From positions 28,135,192-28,199,191 of the forward strand of contig CM055097.1 in NCBI GenBank assembly GCA_029204225.1: a DNA stretch of 64,000 nucleotides. The letters are read 5' to 3'. A program made the position numbers and the translations under genes. Below are positions 25,273 to 38,659 of the stretch, in pieces; position 1 is the first letter of the stretch; each line of letters begins with the position of its first letter. Source of the stretch: Diphasiastrum complanatum (lineage: Eukaryota > Streptophyta > Lycopodiopsida > Lycopodiales > Lycopodiaceae). The notes under the pieces are model-generated. The model saw nothing but the letters and a program-made list of their open reading frames with translations. It made no database searches and was not told the origin of the DNA.

Positions 25273-28200
25273 ATGCAATTAAGAAATCCTGAAGAGAGTG
25301 ATATCTATGTCAAAGATGGGACTGTTGATTTGAAGGGGAGACCTGCAGTTAAGTCAAAGACTGGTGGATGGAGTGCTTGTCCTTTCATTTTAGGTCAGCA
25401 GAAGATAGATAGATGGTCAACCCTTTTATTTTACCACACAAAAGAGAAAAGATAAGTTTAAATCACTACAGTTTGCTGTGTCATTGTCCTAAAAGGTACT
25501 ATGTATTGGGGATGTTTTTGGTTAAAAACCATACCAACTATTTTGATCATTTTTTCTGATTTGGTTTTTCAGAAGTTGACCTTTTGTTCACATTCTCAAT
25601 ACGAATTACCAACCGTTAACTTTCCTGCTCTTGCTAGCAGCATTCTCTTTTTATGGTTTCAGAATTTCCTTTTGATAAGCTTTGTCATTTCTTTTGTTGA
25701 ACTGATATTGCAATGGCTCACAGGAAACGAATGCTGTGAGAGATTGGCTTATTATGGCATTAGCACCAATCTGGTTGTATACTTGACAAAAATACTTCAT
25801 CAGGGCAATGCAGCGGCAGCAAACAATGTTACAAACTGGTCAGGAACAGCTTATATTACTCCTCTAATTGGAGGATTTTTTGCTGATGCATATCTGGGGC
25901 GCTATTGGACTATTGCAACGTTTTCTGCAATCTATTGTCTTGTAAGCTAAAGTTATAAAAGCATTGAATTCTTGGTGGCTTGGCTATTGCTCTTTGAATC
26001 TCTATCTTACACTTTCAAACTGTTGAAAATCCAACCTTTGAGCAGGTGCAAGCTTTTTTCTAAAGTTTTGAGACTGTTAGATCTGAAGGTCACCTCTATT
26101 TCTTACTGTAGAATTTCTTACAGTGTAGATATTGGTGTTTGCAGGGTTTAATTATTCTGACACTATCGGCCTCCTTGCATGCACTAAAACCTCCACCTTG
26201 TGAAAATCAAAATAACTCTTGTAAGCATGCATCAGTAGGGCAATTGGCAGTATTTTACTTAGCGTTGTATATGATTGCCTTAGGAACGGGGGGTATCAAG
26301 CCAAATGTGTCATCATTTGGAGCAGATCAGTTTGATGATGAAGACCCTGTCGAGAGGAAAAAGAAAACTTCTTTTTTTAATTGGTTCTATTTCTCAATCA
26401 ATGTTGGAGCACTTATTTCCAGTAGTGTTTTAGTATATATTCAAGACAATGTCAGCTGGGCTATAGGATTTGGAATTCCAGCAGTAGCTATGGGAATCGC
26501 TATAGTGAGCTTTTTCATCGGTACGCCACGGTATAGGCACCAAAATCCAGGAGGCAGCCCTTTGACTCGTATTGCTCAAGTTTTGGTTGCAGCTTTAAAA
26601 AAATGGCAGGTAAAAGTGCCTTCCAGTGAAAATTTGTTGCATGAGAAAAGTGACCAGGGATCAGGCATTCAAGGAAGCAGAAAGATTTCTCATACAAAGG
26701 AATTCAGGTAGAAAACATATATTGTTCTTGATTTTTTTTTTTGTGCTCAGAAGGTCACATTGACTTGGCCTTCAAAAAATTTTGTGCTCAGAAGATCACA
26801 TTGAGACAATTTTTCAAAGGTCCCCACTTTCTAGAGCACTTTTTCCTCTTTTTGTAAATTCCTGCCCAAATTTTGCATCATCGACAAAATGTCCTTAAAA
26901 TTGCACATTTTTTAATACCTGTGATCAGCTTCTGCAGCTAGACAATATTTGCAGCAAATTTTGATCTTTTTAATTTTTTGGAAACATTCATTGAGTGGAG
27001 TCATCTAACAGCATGAAATGGAAAGTTACAGCCAAGTTTTGGTTGTTTAAAGAGTTTTCTGCTTTAGAATTGCTGATGCCAAGTTTTGCTTGTTTAAGAA
27101 GTTTTCTGCTTTAGAATTGCTGATAGCGATCCTTGCTCCCATTTTGTATTTTGTAAAGTAATCGATAAGATTATTACCTAGTGACATCACTAAATGCTTC
27201 TACCTGAATTTTGATCTTTCTTATATCAACTGTAAATTTATATCTCTTCTTGTTTCTTGATTTTGGGCTTTTGCTTGTGGAAATTCTCAAAACAAAATCT
27301 GGCACACTGTTAACATTCTGACTTTAATATTATAGAGGGAGTCCACTGTAGCTTCATGCCATAAAACTGTGCGGGAGAATTCGAAATTCAAGCTGGGCGT
27401 ATTAAAACTTTAAAAGTACTGGAAATATTTCATAAGTCATGCAAGAGCAAGTGAAGTACCGCAAGCTTTATTTTGAGGATTTTCTCATTATTTTTATCAA
27501 TATTGCTCCACAGGTTTCTTGATAAGGCAGCCACAGAAGTTAAGGGGACTCATCCTAATCCCTGGAATCTGTGCACCGTAACGCAAGTGGAGGAAGTCAA
27601 GGTTATATTTCGTATCCTCCCCATATGGGCTACCATCATTATTTTCTCAACAGTGTACTCTCAGATGTCAACGCTCTTCGTTGAGCAAGGCCAAAGAATG
27701 AATGCTCATATGGGTCGTAACTTTAAAATTCCGGCTGCATCATTATCTATATTTGATACAATAAGTGTCATAGTTTGGGTTCCCATATACGATCGTCTCC
27801 TTATTCCATTTGTACGAGGGATTACACGAAATGAACGAGGATTTACCCAGTTGCAGCGTATCGGAATTGGTTTGTTCATCTCAATGCTCTCAATGGTAGT
27901 CGCTGCAATTGTTGAAATCAAACGACTGCAAATTGCTAAGGAACATGGATTGCTTGATGATAGCAAAACACCAGTTCCAATGAGTATTTTTTGGCAGATT
28001 CCCCAATATTTTATTGTTGGTGCTGCCGAAGTCTTCACTTTTATTGGCCAGCTTGAGTTTTTCTATGATCAATCACCTGATGCTATGCGAAGTCTGGGGA
28101 GTGCATTGTCGCTCACTACAGTTGCACTAGGCAACTATTTGAGCACCCTGCTGGTTACAATTATCACCCATGTTACACGCCACGGGAGTAGCCCTGGATG

Positions 28201-28345
28201 GATTCCAAACAACCTCAATCGTGGGCACATCGACTATTTTTTCTGGCTTTTAGCAGTTTTAAGTGCCATCAACATTCTATTCTTTATACTCGGTGCTAAT
28301 TGGTATACATATAAAAACGTGGAAAGAACATCTTCCACAGAATAG
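25273..28345 (+). CDS. NPF8-like proton-coupled peptide/nitrate transporter
   Basis: Four exons: 25273-25393, 25724-25941, 26145-26707, 27514-28345; all introns GT-AG; 577 codons with no internal stop. The protein is a major-facilitator carrier of the NRT1/PTR (NPF, POT) family, closest by eye to plant NPF8 di-/tripeptide transporters of plasma membrane or tonoplast. It has the proton-coupling ExxER motif in helix 1 (residues 43-47, ECCER), [31 protein letters not shown] (160-166), the PTR signature [14 protein letters not shown] (190-203), a charged central loop, and the C-terminal block [18 protein letters not shown]. Length is normal for NPF. ATG 25273 is chosen because only a short acidic N-terminus precedes IYVKDGTVD, as in NPF8 proteins. 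Substrate cannot be read from sequence. Confidence 0.93.
27031..27124 (+). repeat. 47-bp tandem duplication in NPF intron 3
   Basis: Two adjacent units, 27031-27077 and 27078-27124, differ at only a few bases and both begin GCCAAGTTTTG. Confidence 0.9.
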
Positions 28346-28658
28346 CATCATGAGCCTAGAGCTCAAAACTGAGCTCTTAACCCTTTCAGCAAACAGGTTA
28401 ATTACCTTGCCAACGTTTGCAACTTTTGCTTCAGACTTTTCAGATTTAGAACACGAGTTCAATTGATCAAAGGCCTCTTGAGGTGCTGGCAGAGATACCT
28501 GACAGTTGTTGAAACAGTAATACTCTAAAACACAAGGTAAGTTGAAATCAACTGTACTGCCTGCCATCTGAGGACTACAAAGTTCTCATTACGTTGATGT
28601 GCAAGTCTCTGGTTACTGGTTCTTGTAGTCAATGGATGTAATTTTTCCAGTATTAAGC

Positions 28659-28664
28659 AATAAA
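28659..28664 (+). terminator. Poly(A) signal of the NPF gene
   Basis: AATAAA about 310 bp after the stop codon, in T-rich DNA, with TTTTTT following. The 3' UTR is therefore probably 28346 to about 28690. Confidence 0.55.
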
Positions 28665-28689
28665 ATGGTTTGATCCATTTTTTTTATTT

Positions 28690-30319
<1,630 letters not shown>

Positions 30320-30654
30320 GAGAAAGAAAGAGCGAGTTAGTGAGACTAAGGGTTAGAGAGGGATGATTGTTGTATGTTATTTGTTGAATTTCAATTTTTC
30401 CTTCAATAAAGATGAATATCATGTAATGCTCTCTATGTTTTTTATTTGCTATTTGACATGTAATAACATGTTTCAGACCCTACAACTCATAAAAAAAATT
30501 TAAAAGTAAACGTTGATGAATGAAACAAAGTAGGACACTTGTGAACAATGTATTGATGTTGCTATCTATTATAGAAAAACTTGAGATGAATCATGCCCAT
30601 GTGTATCACTCAAGAGAGTGATTCCTTGTCAATATCTCCTTTGATTGAATTTAT

Positions 30655-31330
30655 AACAAAGTATTGACACTTTTGTTTAAACTGTTGTGTTGAAATTTGG
30701 CCACCAATATGGATGTCATTCTTTGAAGTTTGCCATCGGGTCCATACTTAGCTTTACAGACCCATTTCGTCCCGATTGCTTTTCTTTCTACATTAGGAGG
30801 CACCAAATCCCAAGTATCATTTTTCATAATGGAATCATCTTCATCTTTCATTGCTTGGTGCCATTCTAGTTTACTAGCAGCTTCTTGAAAATCAACTGGT
30901 GCCTTCTCAACAATGACACTAGACATAAGTGCATAATTTACATGTCTTGGTCTCAAATTCTGAGCTCCCCCTTGTTCACTAGTCTCTGGATCTTCTTGGT
31001 TCTCCGTAACTTTGAGAAACCACTTCGGCCACTTCACTTGCTGATTACCACTTGGAGTAGGTTGTGCTGGAGCTTCTTGTCTTTCAGCTACATCATGATC
31101 CTCGGATCTATGTTGCTCAATAGGTTGCACATCATCATTGTATGTGTGCAGTCCAATCCATGGGGGTGAGTCGTCAACCACATCTGACTTATAAGACTTG
31201 CTTTCATCAAAAATCACATCTCGGCTATTACGACATGAGTGATAGGATCAAACAGTTTGTAAGCTTTAGACTCTTCAACATGCCCAATGACAATACACTT
31301 CAATGAATTTTCATCCAGCCCATTTATACA
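30655..31330 (-). pseudogene. copia integrase tail/RT start fragment (family F)
   Basis: Minus strand. From about 31330 the integrase tail is readable (HVEESKAYKLFDPIT), then an open frame at 31217-30651 with a Pro/Glu-rich linker and the RT entry region (WHQAMKDE, NDTWDLVPP, KAIGTKWVCKAKYGPDGK). It ends before the RT catalytic motifs. No LTR was found next to it. Confidence 0.8.
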
Positions 31331-31339
31331 TTCTCTAGG

Positions 31340-32420
31340 AATCAAAGACATTCAACATACATGTAGAAATTCGACTTTGCAAATTGAATTGTTGTAGTCT
31401 CCATCTCAAGTTTTATATGTTACATCTATAAATGAAGTTATTGGATATATTAGGTAACCAATTTAATTAGGATCTTAAAGCTCATTGGTAGTACATGTCT
31501 CTTATGAATGTCTTACAACATTAGGGAGTCTACAAAAGATCTAGACTTAAAATCTCCAAATTTGTGGCAAACATTCAATAGAGGTTTGTCATTGAGATTG
31601 TCAATAATTTCTCAAGCTATGGAGGACTTAAATAATTTTGCATGGGTGATCTGAAAATAATTATCTAAAGTTAGTCAATGATCATTGATGCAATTGTACT
31701 CTCTACAAAAGAAGCATGATAGAATGGTCAAATCAGCCTTCATTTGACGTAATTGACTTCTCAGTAACTCAATCAAGGGTTGTGGCAGGTCACTAGGCTT
31801 TTATTTGGCATAATTCTGATTTTGTATGGCCAAATTATGCAATTTCTAGCTTAAATTATATGTTCCACTTTTGGCTACATAAGACTGACATTTGTCGTGG
31901 AAATTGAGTTTTATCCTCTCCCATGCAAACACTTCGTTGCTTTGATTGTAATGTGGTAAGTAAAATACATGTTGTCCTTTGTTCCAAGTCAAATGAGGTT
32001 AATAGGCCAAATTTGGCTTCGAGGGGCCAAAAACCAAAATCTGAAATTAGATGCCCTTAAAAAATGGATGTAACTTTTAGGGCCCAATCCCCATTTCACA
32101 TTGAAGTTTTTTTAATGAGGAGTTCAAAATAGTTGTCCTTCGACTTCAAAGATGAAGTTTTAAAAACCTAAGAGAATTTTACCATCGGTCTTGGCCTTAG
32201 ACTCCAAATCTGGACTGTTTGTTCAAAATTTAGATAAAGGATATATTTGAAGTTTGCAATTCCATCGTCTGTTGAAGCACCTGTGTCATGTGCACTCAAG
32301 AGAACACTCTGTTGAGACTGTCGGAAAGTGGTATGCTCGAAAAGAAACGAATGAAAATAATTCGTGTGTCTAGAAAGAAAACCTTTCGTGCATGGCGGAA
32401 TAAACTATCTTCATCTTTCC
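31340..32420. other. No recognisable gene
   Basis: AT-rich intergenic DNA; no motif recognised. Confidence 0.45.
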
Positions 32421-32422
32421 AA

Positions 32423-33130
32423 TGCATGACTAGGCCTATCAATTTCAAACAAGACAATAGTGATAGAAATCACGTTTGAACTTATAGTAACTAACTTTGA
32501 AATCGTCAGTACTACAGTGATTACGTAGCCAAACAATTAAGCATTGAAGATTATCAGACAAATAATTAGTCACGAAGATATACAGAAACGCATACAGTCT
32601 GAGACGAAACTGAACGCAATAAAGAATAGTATTGATTCAAAACGAAACAGAAGTAAATGAGTACAATAGGTTGTGGATTGAAGCCATGTACTCTATGCTA
32701 TCTCTGAGCGGCTAAAAATGAAAGTCTGAATTAATTCAAGGATTCAAATTAAGGGGGGGTTTTTGCAAAAAGACGAAAAAAACAAAGGTGTCCTTAAATC
32801 TCATTTAGGGTTGCCCCACACTTTGCCAGAGTCATTTCCTTAACATTTGAGGCTCTTTGGAAAAAGCAAAAAATGCGACTCTGCATATTTGCACGAGATT
32901 CCTAACAGGCGAAAAATGCGAAAAAGGCGACACTGCATTTTTTTCACGAGATTTCTGTTAGGCGAAAAATGCGACATTGTCGTAAACTCCGTGTAATTCT
33001 GTAGAGTGTGTAAAAACACCTGTAATTCTGCAGATTGTGTAAACACATGGGAAAATCTGCAAAATTGGATAAACAATGGATAAAGATTAAAACCGATTAG
33101 ACGATTGGTAAGAAGGAGAATAATCTAACA
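32423..33130 (-). repeat. LTR of family G, minus orientation, rearranged
   Basis: Ends at CTAACA (33130) next to a minus-strand polypurine tract (33140-33131, TAAGGGAGGG). It is the reverse complement of parts of 34898-35995 (shared GTTTGGCTACGTAATCACT and the TGTCGCATTTTT words), but the middle ~390 bp is missing. There, a plus-strand TTAAGGGGGGG tract (32749-32759) with flanking ATTCAAGGATTCAAA resembles the element's own polypurine end in the opposite orientation. Confidence 0.7.
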
Positions 33131-34897
33131 CCCTCCCTTAATCTGAATCCTTGAATGCCTTGACCTTCAAACTTAGTTCTACACAGAATCTTCTGTGTGA
33201 CTCCAAACTTAATGCTTTAGTAAAAACATGTCATATCTTGCATTCTACAGTACTGCAATCTGACCTCTTCATTGAGAACTTTGCTTCTGACGAAATGATA
33301 CTTCAGTTCAATGTGCTTACTCCTAAACTGAAATCTAGGGTTGGCTGATAAAGCGATGGCACTTTTATTATCACAAAATAATGTCGTCGGAGCATATTGA
33401 TTCAGACCGATATCTAAGAGTAAGTTTCTCAACCAAATTGCTTCCTTTGTAGCTTGAGAGGCTGCGATATACTCTGATTCAGTGGAAGATAGAGCTATCG
33501 AAGATTGCTTGCGATTGTTCCAAGAAATTGGACCATTGTTGAGGAAGAATGTAAATCCGGAAGTAGATTTACGAGTGTCTACATCTCCTGCCCAACTCAC
33601 ATCTATGTAACCACTGAAGAAATTGAGTTTGTCGTTGCCGACTGCTCCATAACAAATGCAAAAGTCCATAGTATCTCGAAGATATCTCATGACTCTGATA
33701 AGAGCCTTCCAATGTGTTATACCAGGATTAGTCATAAACTGACTGAGAGAGCTTACTGCAAAAGATATGTCTGGCCTGGTACAGATCATGGCGTACATAA
33801 GAGATCCTATAATAGAATGGTAAGGATACTCACGCATCTGCTGCTTCTCATGAATTGTTTGGGGACATTGGTCCTTTGACAATTTGAGTCCTGGTTCCAT
33901 TGGTGAGAGAGCCAACTTGCAATTGATCAGATTATATCTGACTAAAATGTTTTAGATGTACCTATGTTTTGTAATGTAGATCAACTTCTGTTTTCTATCT
34001 CTGTGGATTTGTACACCATAGCAGAAATGAGCTTCGCCCAGATCGGTCATGTCGAATTCGAAAGATAACATTGTCTTGACTTCTTTTATCAAATCGGTAC
34101 TGTTGTTGAAAAGCAATGTATCATCCACGTACAAAGTGATAATGATAAAAGACTGGTGCACTGCTTTGAAGTAAACGTTTGAATCTGAAGAGCTAGGTGT
34201 ATAGCCATGATCAATGAGGAAAGTATTGATCCTTTGAAACCATGCTCGAGCAGATTGCTTCAAGCCATAAAGTGCCTTATGGAGTTTACAAACATGATTG
34301 TGCTTACCCTCGATAATATAACCTTAGGGTTGCACCATGTAAATGTCTTCTTCGGTAACTCCATTCGGATATGATGTCTGTACATCCATTTGATGTATTT
34401 CCAAATCTGCTATAGTGGCAAATGATAGCAAAAGTCGAATAAAAAAATGCTTGACTACTGGACTGAAGGTCTTAGTGTAATTGATGTTGTATACCTGAGA
34501 AAAACCTATGGCTACTAGTTGTGCCTTTCTTCTGTTGATGCTTCCATCTGCGTTACTTTGAAAATCCATTTGCAATCAATTCAACAATTGTCCACGTCTA
34601 GTTCTTGATAAGAGACGAATACTATTTATCCATAGCTTCTTTCCAAAGATCTGAGTCAGAATGACTGAGTGCCTCTTGGACAGATGTCGGTTCCTGAACA
34701 AGATATGTTGCAGACTCGTCAATATACCGGCTAGGTGGTCTGCTTGTCCTTGAAGATCTTCTGGGTAATACATGAAGTTGATCGTTTCTATCATACTGTA
34801 GTTGTTGAACAACAACAACATCATCTGCTGATCCACCGTTCATTTATTGTTCGTCGGAAGTAGAAGTGCTTGGACCTTCAATGGGAATAGCCGAATC
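33131..34897 (-). pseudogene. copia reverse transcriptase-RNase H (family G)
   Basis: Minus strand. RT entry lies near 34840-34500 (RPPSRYIDESATYLVQEP, KAQLVAIGFSQVYNINYTKTFSPVVKH), RT core at 34575-33952 (LEIHQMDVQT, MKQSARAWFQRINTFL, YVDDTLLFNNS), and an uninterrupted 232-codon RT-end/RNase H frame at 33915-33217 (CTRPDISFAVSSLSQFM, DVSWAGDVDTRKSTSGF, SSTESEYIAASQA, CDNKSAIALSANPRF). It is related to family C. The 5' half of the element is missing: near 34897 it joins a plus-oriented LTR head-on. Confidence 0.88.
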
Positions 34898-35995
34898 GAC
34901 TAATCGGTTTTAATCCTCATCCATTGTTTATCTAGTTTTGCGAATTTTCTCGTGTCTTTACACAATCTGTAGATTTACAAGTGTTTTTACACATTCTGCA
35001 AAAATACATGGAGTTTGACAATCATGTCGCCCTATCAAGAATTATGAGTAAAATTACAGTGTCGCATTTTTCGCATTTTAGCGACATTGTCGCCTGTCAG
35101 GAATTACGAGTAAATATGCATAGTCGAATTTTTTGCATTTTTCAAAGTGCCTCAAATGTTAAGGAAATGACTCTAGCAAAGTGTGGAGCTACCCTAAATG
35201 AGATTTAAGGACACTGTTGAGTTTTTCGCAAAAAGCCGACACTGTCACCTTTTTGCAACATTGTCGCTGTGGCAGTTTTAGTTCATTTCTGCAGAGTGAC
35301 AGTTTTAGTTCATTTATGCAGACAGACTGTTTACGGCCAATTTCGCTTATCAACAATCAATTTTTGAGAAGGAACTGGATGAATGCCAACGGACACCAGC
35401 CAACTGGCAATCGCATTTGACGACCTAATTACTTAGTATAAATCAGTTGTTCATACATCTCAATCATCAAGTTCTGAAAGACCTGGAAATTTTATTGTGA
35501 ATTGTGAAGGAGCTAAGTGTTATTACACGACGCTTCCTGCGCTCTTATCTAGTAGATCATTCACAATCCGAAAGTATTGTTGTTAGCTCTCTATCAAGCT
35601 TTCAAGCTTGAACTCTCTTGAGCATTCTAGCTCAGTGGAAATTTATTTTGGAGTTCCTATTGCGCTACTGCTTATCAGCAGAGCTGCTTATTATCAAACT
35701 TATTCTCAGTTACTCAGAGACAACTTAGAGTGTGCGGTTTCTATCCGCTATTGTCTTGCGCTCATTAGAATCTGATTTGTTTTTCTAAATCGGTACTATT
35801 TCTTAATTGCGTTCAGTATGTGCCAGAATGCATGCATCTCTGTATTGCTTTTGTAATTGATAGAAATTGTTTGAGAATTCAATACTTTATGTTTGGCTAC
35901 GTAATCACTTAGTATCTAGCAAAAGTTAGTTGCTAGATATTGAACGTGATTTTCATCACTGCTGCTTTGGTCAATTTGATAGGCGTGCTCATGCA
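34898..35995 (+). repeat. LTR of family G, plus orientation
   Basis: Starts within CTAATCGGTTTTAATC, close to but not at the LTR 5' terminus, and ends near CTCATGCA. It is inverted relative to 32423-33130. About 1.1 kb long; contains TGTCGCATTTTT-type words and a T-rich proximal half. No matching internal domain follows on the plus strand. Confidence 0.7.
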
Positions 35996-38226
35996 TCAGA
36001 AGTAGCCCACTACAGTTTATCCATCCTATTTTTGACAACTTTTATGGAGGTCCTTATTGGAAGGGAAAATATTAAATATCCTATCATTTCATTTGCTTCC
36101 AACTGTATCCATCTTAATCATTCTTGCTATTTTACACAACTTGTGAACCAAGTAAGTCCTTGGCACTTGAATTTCATTCAGTTTTAAAATTTACATTCTA
36201 AATCTGTTGGTAGCATCATATATTCTTATGCTATAGTCTGTGTCCATTGCTTGTCCTTATGCTTTTTTGAGTTGCAGACTTATTCAAAATTACTGGGCCA
36301 TAATTTTGTGTTGAATGCAACATTTAAAGAAGTGAATCATCACTTCCAAAAGTTGACAATGGAAGCTCGGAGAATTCCTAAACTCAAGGATCTTTGCTTT
36401 TCAATAAGATTTGAATGTCATCTTTCCCTTCTTCTTTAGTCATAACATGCCATTTTGAGAATGGATGTAGCAAAACCCATGAGTTTTTCATAATCTTGTT
36501 GGTTTCCAAATGATATCTTCATCTTCTCATTGTGAAGAATCACAGATTCAATTTTAGATCTTGGTCTCCTTGCCATTAGTCTTTTGAATTGTAATTAGGT
36601 GATAGGATCATAGTAACAACATAAGATTACTATGCTTAATGTTGAACTATGACTTGAATCGATGTAGTTATAAGTTTTGCACTATACTAACTAGTATGGC
36701 TAAGCATTATAACTTGAGATATTGTTGGGTTGTTGTTAGAGTTTAGAACTCCTCTAATGTTTGGCAGGAGCATTTTTTGGCACTTCTTTGGTACTAGTGA
36801 GCATGGAATATCACTAAGAATTAAAAGAGGATTTTAAGATTCAAAGTTTGTTGGAAATCATGTGGGAAGGAAGGTAACAGATGCATGTTTACTGCTTGAG
36901 GAATATGGAGTTGGATCCTAGAAATCAAGGAAGGAAGTTATATGTTTTTCACCATCTAACAAGTTCGAGTTCAAGTGCATGATGGATCTAATTTTTCATC
37001 ATTATAAAGTTTTGGATGGACTCGTGAAAGTTGCAAAGACCTGGTTGTACACTCATGTGCATCCTTTCTACTTCATGTTTGATAGAGATTATTCTATCTT
37101 ATGGTTGCTTCATGGTAATGATATTGTTTTCACTCTACATAGTGAAATGGAATTTGATAGGATCTTGTTTGATCGTAGTCAAATACTTGGGATGAAGAAT
37201 CATTTTTTTCCTTCATTATATGTCAAATATAAGTATCTATAAAACCCATAATGTTATCTGTGATTTTGATGTTCAAATCATGCAAAAGTCTAGTGTGAGG
37301 CATTGGTGTTTGAAAAGTAAAGTTTTGCGGGAAAACTTGGCAAGTATAGTTCTTAGCATAGTTCATGGAGGATCATCATATGGTTCAGGTTCAAACCAAA
37401 GGAGGAGAGCAAAAGAAAGCTTATGTTTTTACCTATTTACTCTTTGGTTTGTGTTGATTAAGATTGATCATTATTGCTACTTTAGTTTTGATGATGCTCA
37501 TGTTTTATGTGATGTACTCACTTGGAGTGAGGTGCAAAGGTGCAAAGGCAAGTATGGAGTTTGTCAAGTGCTAGTTTTGAATGCTTTCATTACTTCTTGA
37601 TGATAGAAGATTGGAAAAAACCATTTTTTTTGGATTCTAAGAGAAATGCAAAATACTAGTATGTTCACGATGGCCCGACTAGCTACTTTTGAATGGATTG
37701 TTTTGAAGGTCATGGGAAAGCATGGAAGCCTTGGGATCTTTAATCAACATGTAATTCTTTTTTCTTAGGATAATCAAAAGAAGATTTAGGTGATGACTTA
37801 GGTTGCTTAAAGGGCCTTTGATGTTAAGTCATGTATTAATGCGATTTTGACACATGGATACAATGTTGACATGCTTATTCTTGAGTTTTTGGTCTCAAGT
37901 TTGAAACATCATTGTGAGATAGAGAAATTGTCAAATGTTTTCTCAACAAGGTTCAAGTGGAAACATAGAGTTTTTTTTTTTTACTAGATCATCATCCAAC
38001 CCATGAAATGCATTTATCTGTGCAACTAATGTACAATGTGCTTGGGTTTTCTTCTAGATCACATTAACACAAGGGCTTGTTGTTTGTCGTGTTGCCACTT
38101 AATCTAGAGACACTAGTAAGTGAATATAAAAACAAAAAATTGGAGGACCTACACTACTACTTGCAAACACTCCATTATTTCATCCCTTGACTTTTGAAAA
38201 TTAGGGAATGATTGTACAAACATGGG
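35996..38226. other. No recognisable gene
   Basis: Plus-strand frames at 36251-36439 and 37220-37600 (up to 126 codons) show no motif I can place and may be chance or decayed transposon sequence. Confidence 0.35.
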
Positions 38227-38654
38227 CTCATTTCCACACCTTAAGGTTTCAGGTTTGATTGCATTGAGCCAAAATGTTCAAGCATCAAAGATTTAAAATA
38301 CAGGCCTATAAACATTTCAAAATCAATAGAATACTTAAAAACAACATAGCATATCCACGTCCACAAATAATCATATTACTTATTCTTGATATGGTAGCTG
38401 AGGTTTCTAGCAACCAATTGAACATTACAAAGTCTAAAGGAAAAAGGTCTCATGAGCCCAACATATGAATATTGGTGATTGAAGGTTCATTTCCTCACCT
38501 TGAGGTTTGGGGTTTGATTTCATTTAGCCAAAATGTTCAAGCATCAAAGATTTTCTTTTTAAAAAGCCTATGAACATTGTGAATCAATAAAATACTTGAA
38601 AATAACTTAGCATATCCACGTCCACATATAATTATATTACTTAATCCTGATATG
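38227..38654 (+). repeat. Direct duplication of a 168-bp segment
   Basis: 38227-38394 and 38487-38654 share long blocks (GCCAAAATGTTCAAGCATCA, AGCATATCCACGTCCACA) with scattered differences, 260 bp apart. No coding content. Confidence 0.88.
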
Positions 38655-38659
38655 GACAT

